A stretch of 64,000 nt of DNA from Alphaproteobacteria bacterium (GTDB taxonomy: Bacteria > Pseudomonadota > Alphaproteobacteria > Ferrovibrionales > Ferrovibrionaceae): contig JAFKFH010000009.1 in the NCBI GenBank assembly GCA_017307375.1, positions 310,001 through 374,000 of the forward strand. Reading direction: 5' to 3'. The notes under the pieces were generated by a model, which worked only from the letters and a program-made list of their open reading frames with translations, did not search any database and was not told where the DNA came from. Each line of letters opens with the position of its first letter. The stretch's first letter is position 1. The translations under genes were made by a program, and so were the position numbers. Shown piece by piece: positions 49,087 through 57,479 of the stretch.

Positions 49087-49821
49087 ATGCCGGGGACGCT
49101 CATTGCCATCATCCTGCTTGTTGCCGCGCTGGCCGGGATAATCCCGGCGCGCGCGGAAAGCTGGATCGTCGCCTCCGAAGACTCCTTCCCGCCCTATTCC
49201 TTCACCCGCGACGGTCGCCGGGCCGGCATCGACGTCGAGATCGTCGAGGCCGCGCTGAAGGCGATCGGGGTGACGGCCCAGCACCAGGCGCTGCCGTGGA
49301 GCCGGGTGATCTATTCGATCGACCATGACCTCGTCGATTTCGGCTTCCAGTTCATCGGCACGGCCGAGCGGTTCGCCCGCTGGACCATGGTGCCGCTGAA
49401 CCGGACGTCGCAAACCGTGCTGGCGCTGCCGCGCCAATCGTCGTTCGACTATACAGACCTTGCCGATCTCCGGGGCATGACGATCGGTGTCGTCCAGGGC
49501 TATCGCTACGACCCGGCCTTCGACCAGGCCAGCCATTTCCGGCGGGAAAGTGCCGAAGACAACCTGCTGAACCTGCGGAAACTGGTCGCCGGCCGGCTCG
49601 ACGCCGTGGTCGGCGACCTGCTGACCCTGCACTATCTGGCCCGCGAGAACGGACTGGTCGACAAGGTCCGCTATGCCGAGAAGCCGATCGCCGCCGTGCC
49701 GCGCTACGTCGCCTTCCCCCAGGCGCGCGCCGACCGCGCGCGCCGTTTCGCCGAAGGGATGAGGCAGATCACCGACGACGGCACCCTGGCGACGATCCTG
49801 CAGGTCTGGCGCGGCAACTGA
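49087..49821 (+). CDS. Periplasmic substrate-binding protein (family 3)
   Basis: This 244-residue protein has a signal peptide (LIAIILLVAALAGIIPARA) and the family-3 start VASEDSFPPYSFTRDGRRAG followed by DVEIVEAALKAIG. It also has ALPWSRVIYSI and FIGTAERFARW. Such proteins bind polar amino acids or act as sensor domains. No ABC permease or ATPase is next to it. GGAGG lies 9 bases before the ATG. Confidence 0.85.
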   Translation: MPGTLIAIILLVAALAGIIPARAESWIVASEDSFPPYSFTRDGRRAGIDVEIVEAALKAIGVTAQHQALPWSRVIYSIDHDLVDFGFQFIGTAERFARWTMVPLNRTSQTVLALPRQSSFDYTDLADLRGMTIGVVQGYRYDPAFDQASHFRRESAEDNLLNLRKLVAGRLDAVVGDLLTLHYLARENGLVDKVRYAEKPIAAVPRYVAFPQARADRARRFAEGMRQITDDGTLATILQVWRGN

Positions 49822-49886
49822 CACCCTTCCCTCCCGACTCCGCCCCCGGCTAAGGTGGCGGCCTTGTTTCGAGGGAAGGATCAGTG

Positions 49887-51428
49887 ATGAACGGCGCCGA
49901 AAGCCTAGTGCGGACCTTGCTTGCCCATGGCATCGACACCTGCTTTGCCAATCCCGGCACCTCCGAGATGCATTTCGTCGCGGCGCTCGACCAGGTGCCC
50001 GGCATGCATTGCGTGCTGGGCCTGTTCGAAGGCGTGGTGACCGGCGCGGCCGACGGCTATGCGCGGATGGCCGGCAAGCCCGCCGCGACCCTGCTGCATT
50101 GCGGCCCGGGCCTGGCCAACGGCCTCGCCAACCTGCACAACGCCCGCCGCGCCGAGGTGCCGATGGTCAACATCGTCGGCGACCAGGCGACCTACCACCG
50201 GCCGCTCGACGCGCCGCTGACCGCCGATACCGAGGGTTGGGCACGTCCGGTCTCTTGCTGGACCCGAACCGGCAGCCGGGCGGAAACCGTCGGCGCCGAT
50301 GCCGCCGCGGCGATCCAGGCGGCGATGACGGCACCGGGCGGCATCAGCACGCTGATCCTGCCATCCGACGTATCGTGGGACGACGGCGGCGTGGTCGCGC
50401 CAGTCCTTGCCGTGCCGGCGGCGCCGCAGGTCGCCCCGAGCGCGCTGGACGAGGCAGCGGCGGCGCTGCGTTCGGGCGAGCCGACGGTGCTTCTCGTCGC
50501 CGGCCGTGCCTTGCGGGCCGATGCGCTGGCGATTGCCCATCGGATCGTCGCGGCAACCGGCGCGCGGCTGATGTGCCCGACCTCGAACGGCCGGATCGAG
50601 CGCGGCCGCGGCCGCCATCCGGTCGAGCGCGTGCCCTATGCCATCGACCAGGCGGTCGCCGCCTTGCAGGACGTCCGCCATCTGATCCTGGTCGGTGCCC
50701 AGGCACCGGTCGGATTTTTCGCCTATCCCGGCAAGCCAGGCCGGATGCAGCCGGAAGACGCCGCCGTCCATGTGCTGGCCCGGCCCGAACAGGACCTGGT
50801 CGATGCGCTGGAACGGCTGGCCGACCGGCTGGGTGCGCCGCCCGCCCCGCCGGCCCCGGTGCTGCCGGCTCCGGAGCTGCCGCGCGGCGGCAGGATCAAC
50901 CCTGACAGCGTCGCCCAGGTCGTCGCGGCCCTGATGCCGGAGAACGCCGTCGTCGTCGACGAGAGCATCACGTTCGGGCGCGCGTTCTACAACACCGCGA
51001 TGGCGTCGCCGCCGCATGACTGGCTGCAATTGACCGGCGGGGCGATCGGCGCCGGATTGCCGCTGGCCACCGGGGCCGCGATCGGGGCCCCGGGCCGCCG
51101 CGTCGTGACGCTGCAGGCCGACGGCTCGGCACTCTATACCGTCCAGGCGCTGTGGACCCAGGCGCGCGAGAAGCTCGACGTCACCACCGTGATCCTGTCG
51201 AACCGCAAATACGCGATCCTGCTGCACGAACTCGCCAATGTCGGCGCCAATCCCGGCCGCACTGCCCTCGACATGCTCGACCTGGGCAATCCGTCGATCG
51301 ACTGGACGCATATCGCGACGGGCTTCGGGGTCGAGGCGGCGCAGGCCGACACGCTGGAGCGTTTCGCCGACCTGCTCGCCTCGGCCAACCGACGGCCGGG
51401 ACCGTTCCTGATCGAGCTGATGATCTAG
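49887..51428 (+). CDS. Thiamine diphosphate enzyme (acetolactate synthase large-subunit-like)
   Basis: This 513-residue protein has the three ThDP-enzyme domains. The catalytic glutamate is in GLFEGVVTGAADGYARM near residue 48. The cofactor motif is TLQADGSALYTVQALW with downstream LSNRKYAIL. The sequence fits the group annotated as acetolactate synthase large subunit but near benzoylformate decarboxylase, and no small regulatory subunit is adjacent. The true reaction is uncertain. GGGAAGGA precedes the ATG; a GTG directly before it is less likely. Confidence 0.82.
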   Translation: MNGAESLVRTLLAHGIDTCFANPGTSEMHFVAALDQVPGMHCVLGLFEGVVTGAADGYARMAGKPAATLLHCGPGLANGLANLHNARRAEVPMVNIVGDQATYHRPLDAPLTADTEGWARPVSCWTRTGSRAETVGADAAAAIQAAMTAPGGISTLILPSDVSWDDGGVVAPVLAVPAAPQVAPSALDEAAAALRSGEPTVLLVAGRALRADALAIAHRIVAATGARLMCPTSNGRIERGRGRHPVERVPYAIDQAVAALQDVRHLILVGAQAPVGFFAYPGKPGRMQPEDAAVHVLARPEQDLVDALERLADRLGAPPAPPAPVLPAPELPRGGRINPDSVAQVVAALMPENAVVVDESITFGRAFYNTAMASPPHDWLQLTGGAIGAGLPLATGAAIGAPGRRVVTLQADGSALYTVQALWTQAREKLDVTTVILSNRKYAILLHELANVGANPGRTALDMLDLGNPSIDWTHIATGFGVEAAQADTLERFADLLASANRRPGPFLIELMI

Positions 51429-51823
51429 GCGGTGCCCGGCAGGCGGGCGATGACCTTGATCTCGAAGTCGAAGCCCGCCAGCCAGTTCACCCCGACCGCG
51501 GTCCAGTTCGGATAGGGCGCCGCGCCGATCTCCTTCTCCCGGATCGGTATGATCGTCGCGAACTGCTTTTCCGGATCGGTATGGAAAGTGGTGACGTCGA
51601 CCACGTCGTCGAAGGTGCAGCCGGCAGCCTTCAGCACCGCCTTGAGGTTGTCGAAGGCCAGCTGCACCTGGGCGGCGAAGTCGGGCTCGGGCGAGCCATC
51701 CTCGCGGCTGCCGACCTGGCCCGAGACGAAGAGCAGGTCGCCCGACCGGATTGCGGCCGAATAGCGATGGTTCTCGTAGAGGGCCTGGCGCCCGGCGGGG
51801 AAAATTGCGTCGCGTCTGGTCAT
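51425..51823 (-). CDS. RidA family protein
   Basis: This 132-residue RidA/YjgF-type protein has SAAIRSGDLLFVSGQVGSRE near residue 25 and VDVTTFHTDPEKQFATI. Canonical RidA deaminates reactive enamines/imines. The usual C-terminal RxxvE-like arginine motif is not evident (the end reads FEIKVIARLPG), so it may belong to a divergent RidA subgroup. GGAGGAG lies 7 bases before the ATG at 51823. It is divergent from a TetR regulator with three operators between them. Confidence 0.87.
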   Translation of the reverse strand: MTRRDAIFPAGRQALYENHRYSAAIRSGDLLFVSGQVGSREDGSPEPDFAAQVQLAFDNLKAVLKAAGCTFDDVVDVTTFHTDPEKQFATIIPIREKEIGAAPYPNWTAVGVNWLAGFDFEIKVIARLPGTA

Positions 51824-51850
51824 GATTTCGCTCCTCCATCGGCGCGTTGA

Positions 51851-51917
51851 CATACGCGCCGTATGACGCCATATCGGTACATACGCGACGTATGTCAATT
51901 GGCATACGTTGCGTATG
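51851..51917. promoter_or_regulatory. Three copies of a 15-base TetR operator (CATACG-N3-CGTATG)
   Basis: CATACGCGCCGTATG (51851-51865), CATACGCGACGTATG (51880-51894) and CATACGTTGCGTATG (51903-51917) are palindromes with identical 6-base arms. They fill the divergent promoter region between ridA and the tetR-type gene, with start-to-start spacings of 29 and 23 bases. They are almost certainly operators of the adjacent repressor, controlling both genes. Confidence 0.82.
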
Positions 51918-51942
51918 TAGAAATTTTGTGGAGGATCGAGCG

Positions 51943-52533
51943 GTGAAGCGTCGCACCGAGATGGTCGAGGAGACCCGGGCAAAGCTGATCCAGGCGGCCC
52001 GCAGGGCATTCGCCGACAACGGCTACGCCGCGGCGTCGATGGACGACCTGACGGCCGCAGCCGGTCTGACGCGCGGCGCGCTCTATCACAATTTCGGCGA
52101 CAAGCGAGGCCTGTTGCAGGCCGTGATCGACCAGATCGACGCCGAAATGGTGGCGCGGATGCGGCAGGTGCGCGACCGGGCGCCGACGCGCTGGCAAGGG
52201 CTGCTCGATGAAAGCGTCGCCTTCATCGAGATGGCGCTGGAGCCGGAAATCCAGCGCATCGTGCTGCTCGACGGTCCGGCCGTGCTCGGCGATCCCTCGC
52301 AGTGGCCCAACCAGACCGCCTGCCTGCGCACGACGACCGAGACGGTGCAGGCGCTGATCGACGAGGGCACGGTCGGCGCGGTCGATGCCGAGGCGGCTGC
52401 CCGGCTGCTCAACGGCGCGGCCCTGAATGCCGCGCTGTGGATCGCCGCCTCCGACGATCCGCAGGCCGTTCTCGCCAAGGCCGTCGCGGCGTTCCGGGTG
52501 CTTGCCCTGGGTCTCCTGAAAACGACGGCTTAG
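51943..52533 (+). CDS. TetR family transcriptional repressor
   Basis: This 196-residue protein has a TetR helix-turn-helix around residues 30-50 (MDDLTAAAGLTRGALYHNF) and a TetR_C domain with RIVLLDGPAVLGDPSQW. The GTG at 51943 is preferred because GGAGG lies 8 bases upstream; the longer frame from 51847 would run through the operator cluster. It is divergent from ridA. The inducer is unknown. Confidence 0.93.
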   Translation: MKRRTEMVEETRAKLIQAARRAFADNGYAAASMDDLTAAAGLTRGALYHNFGDKRGLLQAVIDQIDAEMVARMRQVRDRAPTRWQGLLDESVAFIEMALEPEIQRIVLLDGPAVLGDPSQWPNQTACLRTTTETVQALIDEGTVGAVDAEAAARLLNGAALNAALWIAASDDPQAVLAKAVAAFRVLALGLLKTTA

Positions 52534-53366
52534 CGCTGCACCAGCTGGCGGCGGATCCAGGCGAACATCGGGTGGTCGGGCTCGCCCATCGCCTTCAGGA
52601 TCGAAAAGTGATGCTCGCCGGCCAGTCGCCAGAAATCCGACGGCACGCCGGCCTTGCGGCAAACGTCGTGATAGTCGGCGGAATGGCCGATCCACCCCTC
52701 CGGCTCGGCGTCGCCGACGGCAATCAGCAGATTCGACGTCTGCGCCGGCGGGTGCAACAGCGGCGAGGTGGCCCGCGCCATCGCAAGATCGAGGCGGACG
52801 GTATCGTTGACCGGGATATGCAGCACGGTCTCGGTATCGTAGACACCCGACAGCAGCGCGGCCGAGCGGATCGGCACGGCCGTCGGATAATGCAGGATCA
52901 TCGCCGCCAGATGGGCACCGGCGGAATGGCCGGCGAGGTGGATCCGGTTGCGGTCGCCGGGAACCTCGGACGTCGCCGCAGCGATCCAGTCGAGGCCGGC
53001 GCGCACCTGGTCGACCATCGCCGCCAGCGTGATGTCGGGGCAGAGGTCATAGTTCAGGTTGACGACGGTCGCCCCGGCAGCGACATGCGCTTCCAGCGGG
53101 AAGACGTGATCCCGCTTGTCCAGCGCGCGCCAGTAGCCGCCATGGATGAAGATCAAGATCGGTGCGTCCGGGCCGGCGCCGGGATGGACGTCGAGGGTTT
53201 GCAACCGTCCGGGACCGTAGCGCAGGTCGTGGCGGCCGGGCATGCGCGCGAAGGCAGCAGCACTCCAGGCCGCATAGTCGGCAAACCACTGCGGATGATC
53301 GGGCACCGCCAGGCGCGGGTTGTAGTGCGCTTCGAGCGTCTCGGGCGGCAGTTTGCGCCAGTCCAT
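52530..53366 (-). CDS. Alpha/beta hydrolase (kynurenine-formamidase-like esterase)
   Basis: This 278-residue hydrolase has the oxyanion-hole motif FIHGGYWRA near residue 72 and nucleophile serine in LAGHSAGAHLAAM near 150. The likely histidine is in GEHHFS near 255. HGGYW is typical of kynurenine formamidase and related esterases, but no other kynurenine gene is nearby. The start at 53366 has GAGG 8 bases upstream. Its stop overlaps the tetR stop by 4 bases. Confidence 0.86.
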   Translation of the reverse strand: MDWRKLPPETLEAHYNPRLAVPDHPQWFADYAAWSAAAFARMPGRHDLRYGPGRLQTLDVHPGAGPDAPILIFIHGGYWRALDKRDHVFPLEAHVAAGATVVNLNYDLCPDITLAAMVDQVRAGLDWIAAATSEVPGDRNRIHLAGHSAGAHLAAMILHYPTAVPIRSAALLSGVYDTETVLHIPVNDTVRLDLAMARATSPLLHPPAQTSNLLIAVGDAEPEGWIGHSADYHDVCRKAGVPSDFWRLAGEHHFSILKAMGEPDHPMFAWIRRQLVQR

Positions 53367-53400
53367 GAAGTGGTCCTCGATCAGATGAATAAATCCCCAA

Positions 53401-53445
53401 TCGTCGTCCCGGGCGAAGCGCAGCGGCGATTGGCCGGGACGACGA
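53401..53445. repeat. Short copy of the dispersed palindromic repeat
   Basis: Perfect 12-base arms TCGTCGTCCCGG (53401-53412) and CCGGGACGACGA (53434-53445) flank a loop containing GCGAAGCGCAG. It lies in the gap between the hydrolase and the panE-like gene. The arms match the ends of the larger element near 39.4 kb. Confidence 0.6.
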
Positions 53446-53452
53446 ACGGCAT

Positions 53453-54430
53453 TCAAGCCAGACAGCCGGCCTCCTTCGCCCGCAACGACACCAGGGCCAG
53501 CACCGTGTCGATGGTCGGCGTCGGCAAACCGGTCAGCCGGCCCAGTTCGGCCACCGCCGCGACCAGGGCCGAAATCTCCATCGGGCGGCCGGCCTCGAGA
53601 TCCTGCAGCATCGAAGTACGATGGGCGCCGACCTTCTCGGTCATGCCGATGCGATCCTCGACCGACACGGTGAAGCGTGCGCCGGTCGCCTCGCCCACCG
53701 CCTTGGCCTCCTCCATCATCCGGGCGATGACGGTGCGGGTCGCCGGATCGCGGGCCAGCGTCTCGAGCGTCGAGCCGGTCAGGGCCGAAATCGGGTTGAA
53801 GCTGAGATTGCCCCACAGCTTCATCCAGATCTCGTCGCGGATGCGCGGCCGTACCGGGCTCTTGATGCCCGCGGCGATCAGCGCCTTGGACAGCGCCTCG
53901 GCCCGCGCCGACTTCGAGCCGTCGGGCTCGCCCAGCGGCATGCGCTCGCCATAGCCGTGCCGCACCACCCCGGGCGCCTCGACCTCGGCCGCCTGCCAGA
54001 CCACCGTGCCGATCGCGCGCTCGGGCCCGATCGTGTCCCAGATCCTGCCGCCGGGATCGACGCTGTCGAGCCGCCGGCCGCCGGCCGGGCCGTCGATCTT
54101 GTAGCCGTACCACCAGGGAATGCCGTTGATCGCGGTGACGACGGCGGTGTCCGGCCCCAGCAGCGGCATCAGCCGGTCGACGATCGGCGGCAGCGAATGG
54201 GCCTTCAGCGTCAGCAGGACATAGTCCTGCGGCCCGAGGGTCGACGGATCGTCCGTCACGGTCGGGCGGACGGTGAAGCTTTCCTCGCCGATATGCAGCG
54301 TCAGGCCGTTTTCGCGCATCGCCGCGCCGTGCGGACCGCGGGCGACCAGGCTGACATCGACCCCGGCACGCGCCAGCAGCGCGCCGACATAGCCGCCGAT
54401 CGCGCCAGCCCCGAAAACGCAGACTTTCAT
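53453..54430 (-). CDS. 2-dehydropantoate 2-reductase family protein
   Basis: This 325-residue protein has the ApbA/PanE pattern: nucleotide motif VCVFGAGAIGGYVGALLARA at residues 3-22, VTAINGIPWWYGYKIDG near 100, and the catalytic lysine region KLWGNLSFNPISALTG near 205. In pantothenate synthesis PanE reduces ketopantoate, but many homologues act on other 2-oxo acids. Its start overlaps the stop of an acyl-CoA ligase gene (ATGA), hinting at a catabolic role. Confidence 0.88.
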   Translation of the reverse strand: MKVCVFGAGAIGGYVGALLARAGVDVSLVARGPHGAAMRENGLTLHIGEESFTVRPTVTDDPSTLGPQDYVLLTLKAHSLPPIVDRLMPLLGPDTAVVTAINGIPWWYGYKIDGPAGGRRLDSVDPGGRIWDTIGPERAIGTVVWQAAEVEAPGVVRHGYGERMPLGEPDGSKSARAEALSKALIAAGIKSPVRPRIRDEIWMKLWGNLSFNPISALTGSTLETLARDPATRTVIARMMEEAKAVGEATGARFTVSVEDRIGMTEKVGAHRTSMLQDLEAGRPMEISALVAAVAELGRLTGLPTPTIDTVLALVSLRAKEAGCLA

Positions 54431-55953
54431 CCGTTCAATCCCAGTTTTTCGGCCAGGCCGATCCGCTGCAGCTTGCCGGTCGCCCCCTTCGGGATCTCGG
54501 CCAGCAGCACCAGCTTGCGCGGCACCTTGAAATCGGCCAGCCGCTCGGCGCAGAAGGCGCGCAGTTCGGCCTCGGTCACCGTCATGCCCTCGCGGGCGAC
54601 CACGGCGGCCGCGACCTCCTCGCCCAGCTTGGCATGGGCCATCCCGAAGGTGACGACCTGTGCCACCGCCGGATGGTCCATCAGCACTTCGTCGACCTCG
54701 CGCGGGCTGATCTTCTCGCCGCCACGGTTGATGATTTCCTTCAACCGGCCGGTCAGGCGCAGATAGCCCTCGCCGTCGAGCATCCCCTGGTCGCCGGTGC
54801 GGAACCAGCCGCCGGCGAACGCCTCGGCATTGGCCTTCGGGTTGTTCTCGTAGCCGGCGGTCACGTTCGGTCCGCGGATCACGATCTCGCCGACCTCGTC
54901 AGGGCCGAGCAGCGTACCGTCCTCGCCCATGATCGCGACCTCGGGACCCGCGGCCAGGCCGACCGAGCCCGGCTTGCGCGCCCTGGGCGGCAGCGGGTTG
55001 GAGGCCATCTGGTGGGCCGCCTCGGTCATGCCGTAGGCCTCGATCACCGGGCAGCCGAACGCGGCCTCCAGCTCGGCCATCACCTGCGGCGGCAGCGACG
55101 CCGACGACGAGCGGATGAAGCGCAGCCCGGCGCGGCCGAGAATTTCCTGGTTGCGCGGCGCGCGGGCCAGGATCGCCTGGTGCATCGTCGGCACCGCCGT
55201 GTACCAGCTGGGCTTCACCTCGTCGAGCTGGGCGAAGAACGACAGGGCATTGAAGCCCGGCGTGCAATGGACCGAGGCACCGGCACCAAGGCTGGATAGC
55301 ACGGCGGCGATCAGGCCGTGGATGTGGAACAGCGGCATGATGTTCAGGCAGCGGTCGGCGGGGCCGAGCGACAGCGTCGCCCCGATATTGACCGCCGAAC
55401 GGCAGACATTGGCGCCCGAGAGCGGCACGATCTTGGGCCGCGACGTCGTGCCCGAGGTGTGCAGCACCAGCGCCTCGTCCTCCGGCACCGCCGGGCCCGG
55501 CCGGGCCGCCGCCGCGGCCGGCATGGCGGTCGTCAGGTCGAAAGTGCCCGCCGGCCCGTCCGCGCGCGGCGTCAGGCGGATCAGCGGCACGCCGAGCTTG
55601 CCCGCCACCTCGACCGCCGGCCCCTGGTCGTCGGCCCCGACGATCAGGGCCTTGGCGCGCAGGTCGGACAGGTAGAATTCGAATTCGTCGGCCCGATAGG
55701 CCGGATTCAGCGGCGCGGTCGAACACCGTGCGGCCACGGTAACGAAAGCCGCCGCCATCTCCGGGCCGTTCGGCAGCACGATGGCGACGCGATCGCCGCG
55801 GCCGAGGCCATGACGATTGAGAAACGCGCCGATTTCCGCGGCGAAGTCGCGCAAGCCGCGGAAGTCGAGCGCCGGGCGCCCGGGGGCGCCGATCGCCGGC
55901 GCCGGGTCGGCACCGTTCTTCAGCAGGTCGTCGAGGCAACGCGGCTCGGTCAT
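54427..55953 (-). CDS. Acyl-CoA ligase, oxalyl-CoA-synthetase-like
   Basis: This 508-residue ANL-superfamily enzyme has the AMP-binding loop LHTSGTTSRPKIVPLSG near residue 165, PLFHIHGLIAAVLSSLGAGA, EAYGMTEAAHQMASNPLPP and GRLKEIINRGGEKISPREVD; the C-terminal lysine is in PKGATGKLQR. These blocks closely follow plant AAE3/yeast Pcs60 oxalyl-CoA synthetases. Oxalate is the best guess, other short acids remain possible. It leads an operon with the PanE-like gene. Confidence 0.87.
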   Translation of the reverse strand: MTEPRCLDDLLKNGADPAPAIGAPGRPALDFRGLRDFAAEIGAFLNRHGLGRGDRVAIVLPNGPEMAAAFVTVAARCSTAPLNPAYRADEFEFYLSDLRAKALIVGADDQGPAVEVAGKLGVPLIRLTPRADGPAGTFDLTTAMPAAAAARPGPAVPEDEALVLHTSGTTSRPKIVPLSGANVCRSAVNIGATLSLGPADRCLNIMPLFHIHGLIAAVLSSLGAGASVHCTPGFNALSFFAQLDEVKPSWYTAVPTMHQAILARAPRNQEILGRAGLRFIRSSSASLPPQVMAELEAAFGCPVIEAYGMTEAAHQMASNPLPPRARKPGSVGLAAGPEVAIMGEDGTLLGPDEVGEIVIRGPNVTAGYENNPKANAEAFAGGWFRTGDQGMLDGEGYLRLTGRLKEIINRGGEKISPREVDEVLMDHPAVAQVVTFGMAHAKLGEEVAAAVVAREGMTVTEAELRAFCAERLADFKVPRKLVLLAEIPKGATGKLQRIGLAEKLGLNG

Positions 55954-56093
55954 CGGTGTCCCTTTTTGTCCGCTGTCGTCACGCCAATGCAGGGTTTGCT
56001 GGCTACACCTTGGCCGAGCCTGCCGTCAACCGGGATTCCCCGACGGCATCCTGCTGGTCTAGACTGGCTAACCAAGCGCGTCAGGGAGGACCC

Positions 56094-57479
56094 GTGTCCG
56101 CCATATCGATCGATCGCAACCCCGGCGCGTCGGCAGGGCCGCTCGCGCGCTTCTCCTGGGCCCTGTTCGACTGGGCCAACCAACCCTATTTCACCGTCAT
56201 CACCACCTTCATCTTCGCGCCCTACTTCACCAGCCAGTTCATCGGCGATCCGGTCCGCGGGCAGTCGCTGTGGGGCTATACCCAGTCGATCGCCGGCATC
56301 ACCATCGCGCTCTTGTCGCCGATGCTGGGCGCGGTCGCCGATGCCGGCGGGCCGCGCAAGCCGTTCATCCTGGTGTTCCAGGCCTTCATGGTGATCGGCT
56401 GCGGGCTGCTGTGGTTCGCCCTGCCCGGCCATCTCGCCCTGCTGCCGCTGATCATGGCCGCGCTGGTGCTGGCCGCGATCGGGGCCGAATTCTCGATCGT
56501 CTTCAACAACGCGATGCTGCCGACGCTGGTCCCGCGCGAACGGCTGGGACGGCTTTCCGGCTTCGCCTGGGGCCTCGGCTATCTCGGCGGGCTGTTGCCG
56601 CTCTTCGCCATCCTGATCGTCAGCCGGCCCGAACTGGTCGGCGTCACCCCGCCCGCGGGGCAGGCGCTGTTCGGGCTGGACCGGGCGACCGGCGCGGCCG
56701 AACGGCTGACCGGACCGTTCTCGGCCCTGTGGCTGATCGTCTTCGTGCTGCCGATGTTCCTGTTCACGCCGGATGTGCCGCGGACCGGGCTCGGCCCGGC
56801 GGCGGCGGTGCGCGCCGGGCTGGCGCGGCTGCTCACCACGATCGCGAGCTTCCGGCGCAACGCCAACTGGTTCCGCTTCCTGATCGCCTTCATGATCTAC
56901 AACGACGGCATCCTGGCGCTGATCGCCTTCGGCGGCATCTACGCCGCCGGCCAGTTCGGCTGGGGCACGACCGAGCTTGGCATCTTCGGCATCATCCTGT
57001 CGGCGCTGGGCATCTTCGGCGCCTGGATCGGCGGTGCTCTCGACGACCATTTCGGGTCGCGCTCCACGATCCTGCTGACCACGGCCGGGATGGCTGTCGC
57101 CGCGGCAGGCGTCTTTTCGGTCACCCGGACCTCGGCGCTGTTCGTCATCGACCTGCCCCCGCCGACCGCAGGCGCCGGCCTGTTCGCCTCGACGCAGGAG
57201 CGGATCTTCCTCGGTTTCGCGATCCTGATGGGTCTGTGCCTGGGCCCGATCCAGGCGGCGAGCCGCACGATGGTCGGGCGGCTGGCCCCACCGGGCAAGA
57301 TTGCCGAATTCTACGGGCTGTTTTCGCTGTCGGGCCGGGCGACCGCGTTCCTGGCGCCGTTCGCCATCGCGGTGGTGACGCAGGCCTTCGACAGCCAGCG
57401 GGCAGGCATGAGCGTCGTGCTGGTCTTTCTCGTCGTCGGGCTCTTGCTGATGCTACGCGTCGAGGAGCCGGCCCGCTGA
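56094..57479 (+). CDS. UMF1-type MFS transporter (Atg22-like)
   Basis: This 461-residue membrane protein has about 12 helices and the UMF1 family features FSWALFDWANQPYFTVI near the N-terminus, GRLSGFAWGLGYLGGLLPL, and GAWIGGALDDHFGSR. Eukaryotic Atg22 relatives export amino acids from vacuoles; bacterial substrates are unknown. The GTG at 56094 follows GGGAGGA. The 3' end overlaps the convergent reductase gene by 27 bases. Confidence 0.9.
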   Translation: MSAISIDRNPGASAGPLARFSWALFDWANQPYFTVITTFIFAPYFTSQFIGDPVRGQSLWGYTQSIAGITIALLSPMLGAVADAGGPRKPFILVFQAFMVIGCGLLWFALPGHLALLPLIMAALVLAAIGAEFSIVFNNAMLPTLVPRERLGRLSGFAWGLGYLGGLLPLFAILIVSRPELVGVTPPAGQALFGLDRATGAAERLTGPFSALWLIVFVLPMFLFTPDVPRTGLGPAAAVRAGLARLLTTIASFRRNANWFRFLIAFMIYNDGILALIAFGGIYAAGQFGWGTTELGIFGIILSALGIFGAWIGGALDDHFGSRSTILLTTAGMAVAAAGVFSVTRTSALFVIDLPPPTAGAGLFASTQERIFLGFAILMGLCLGPIQAASRTMVGRLAPPGKIAEFYGLFSLSGRATAFLAPFAIAVVTQAFDSQRAGMSVVLVFLVVGLLLMLRVEEPAR

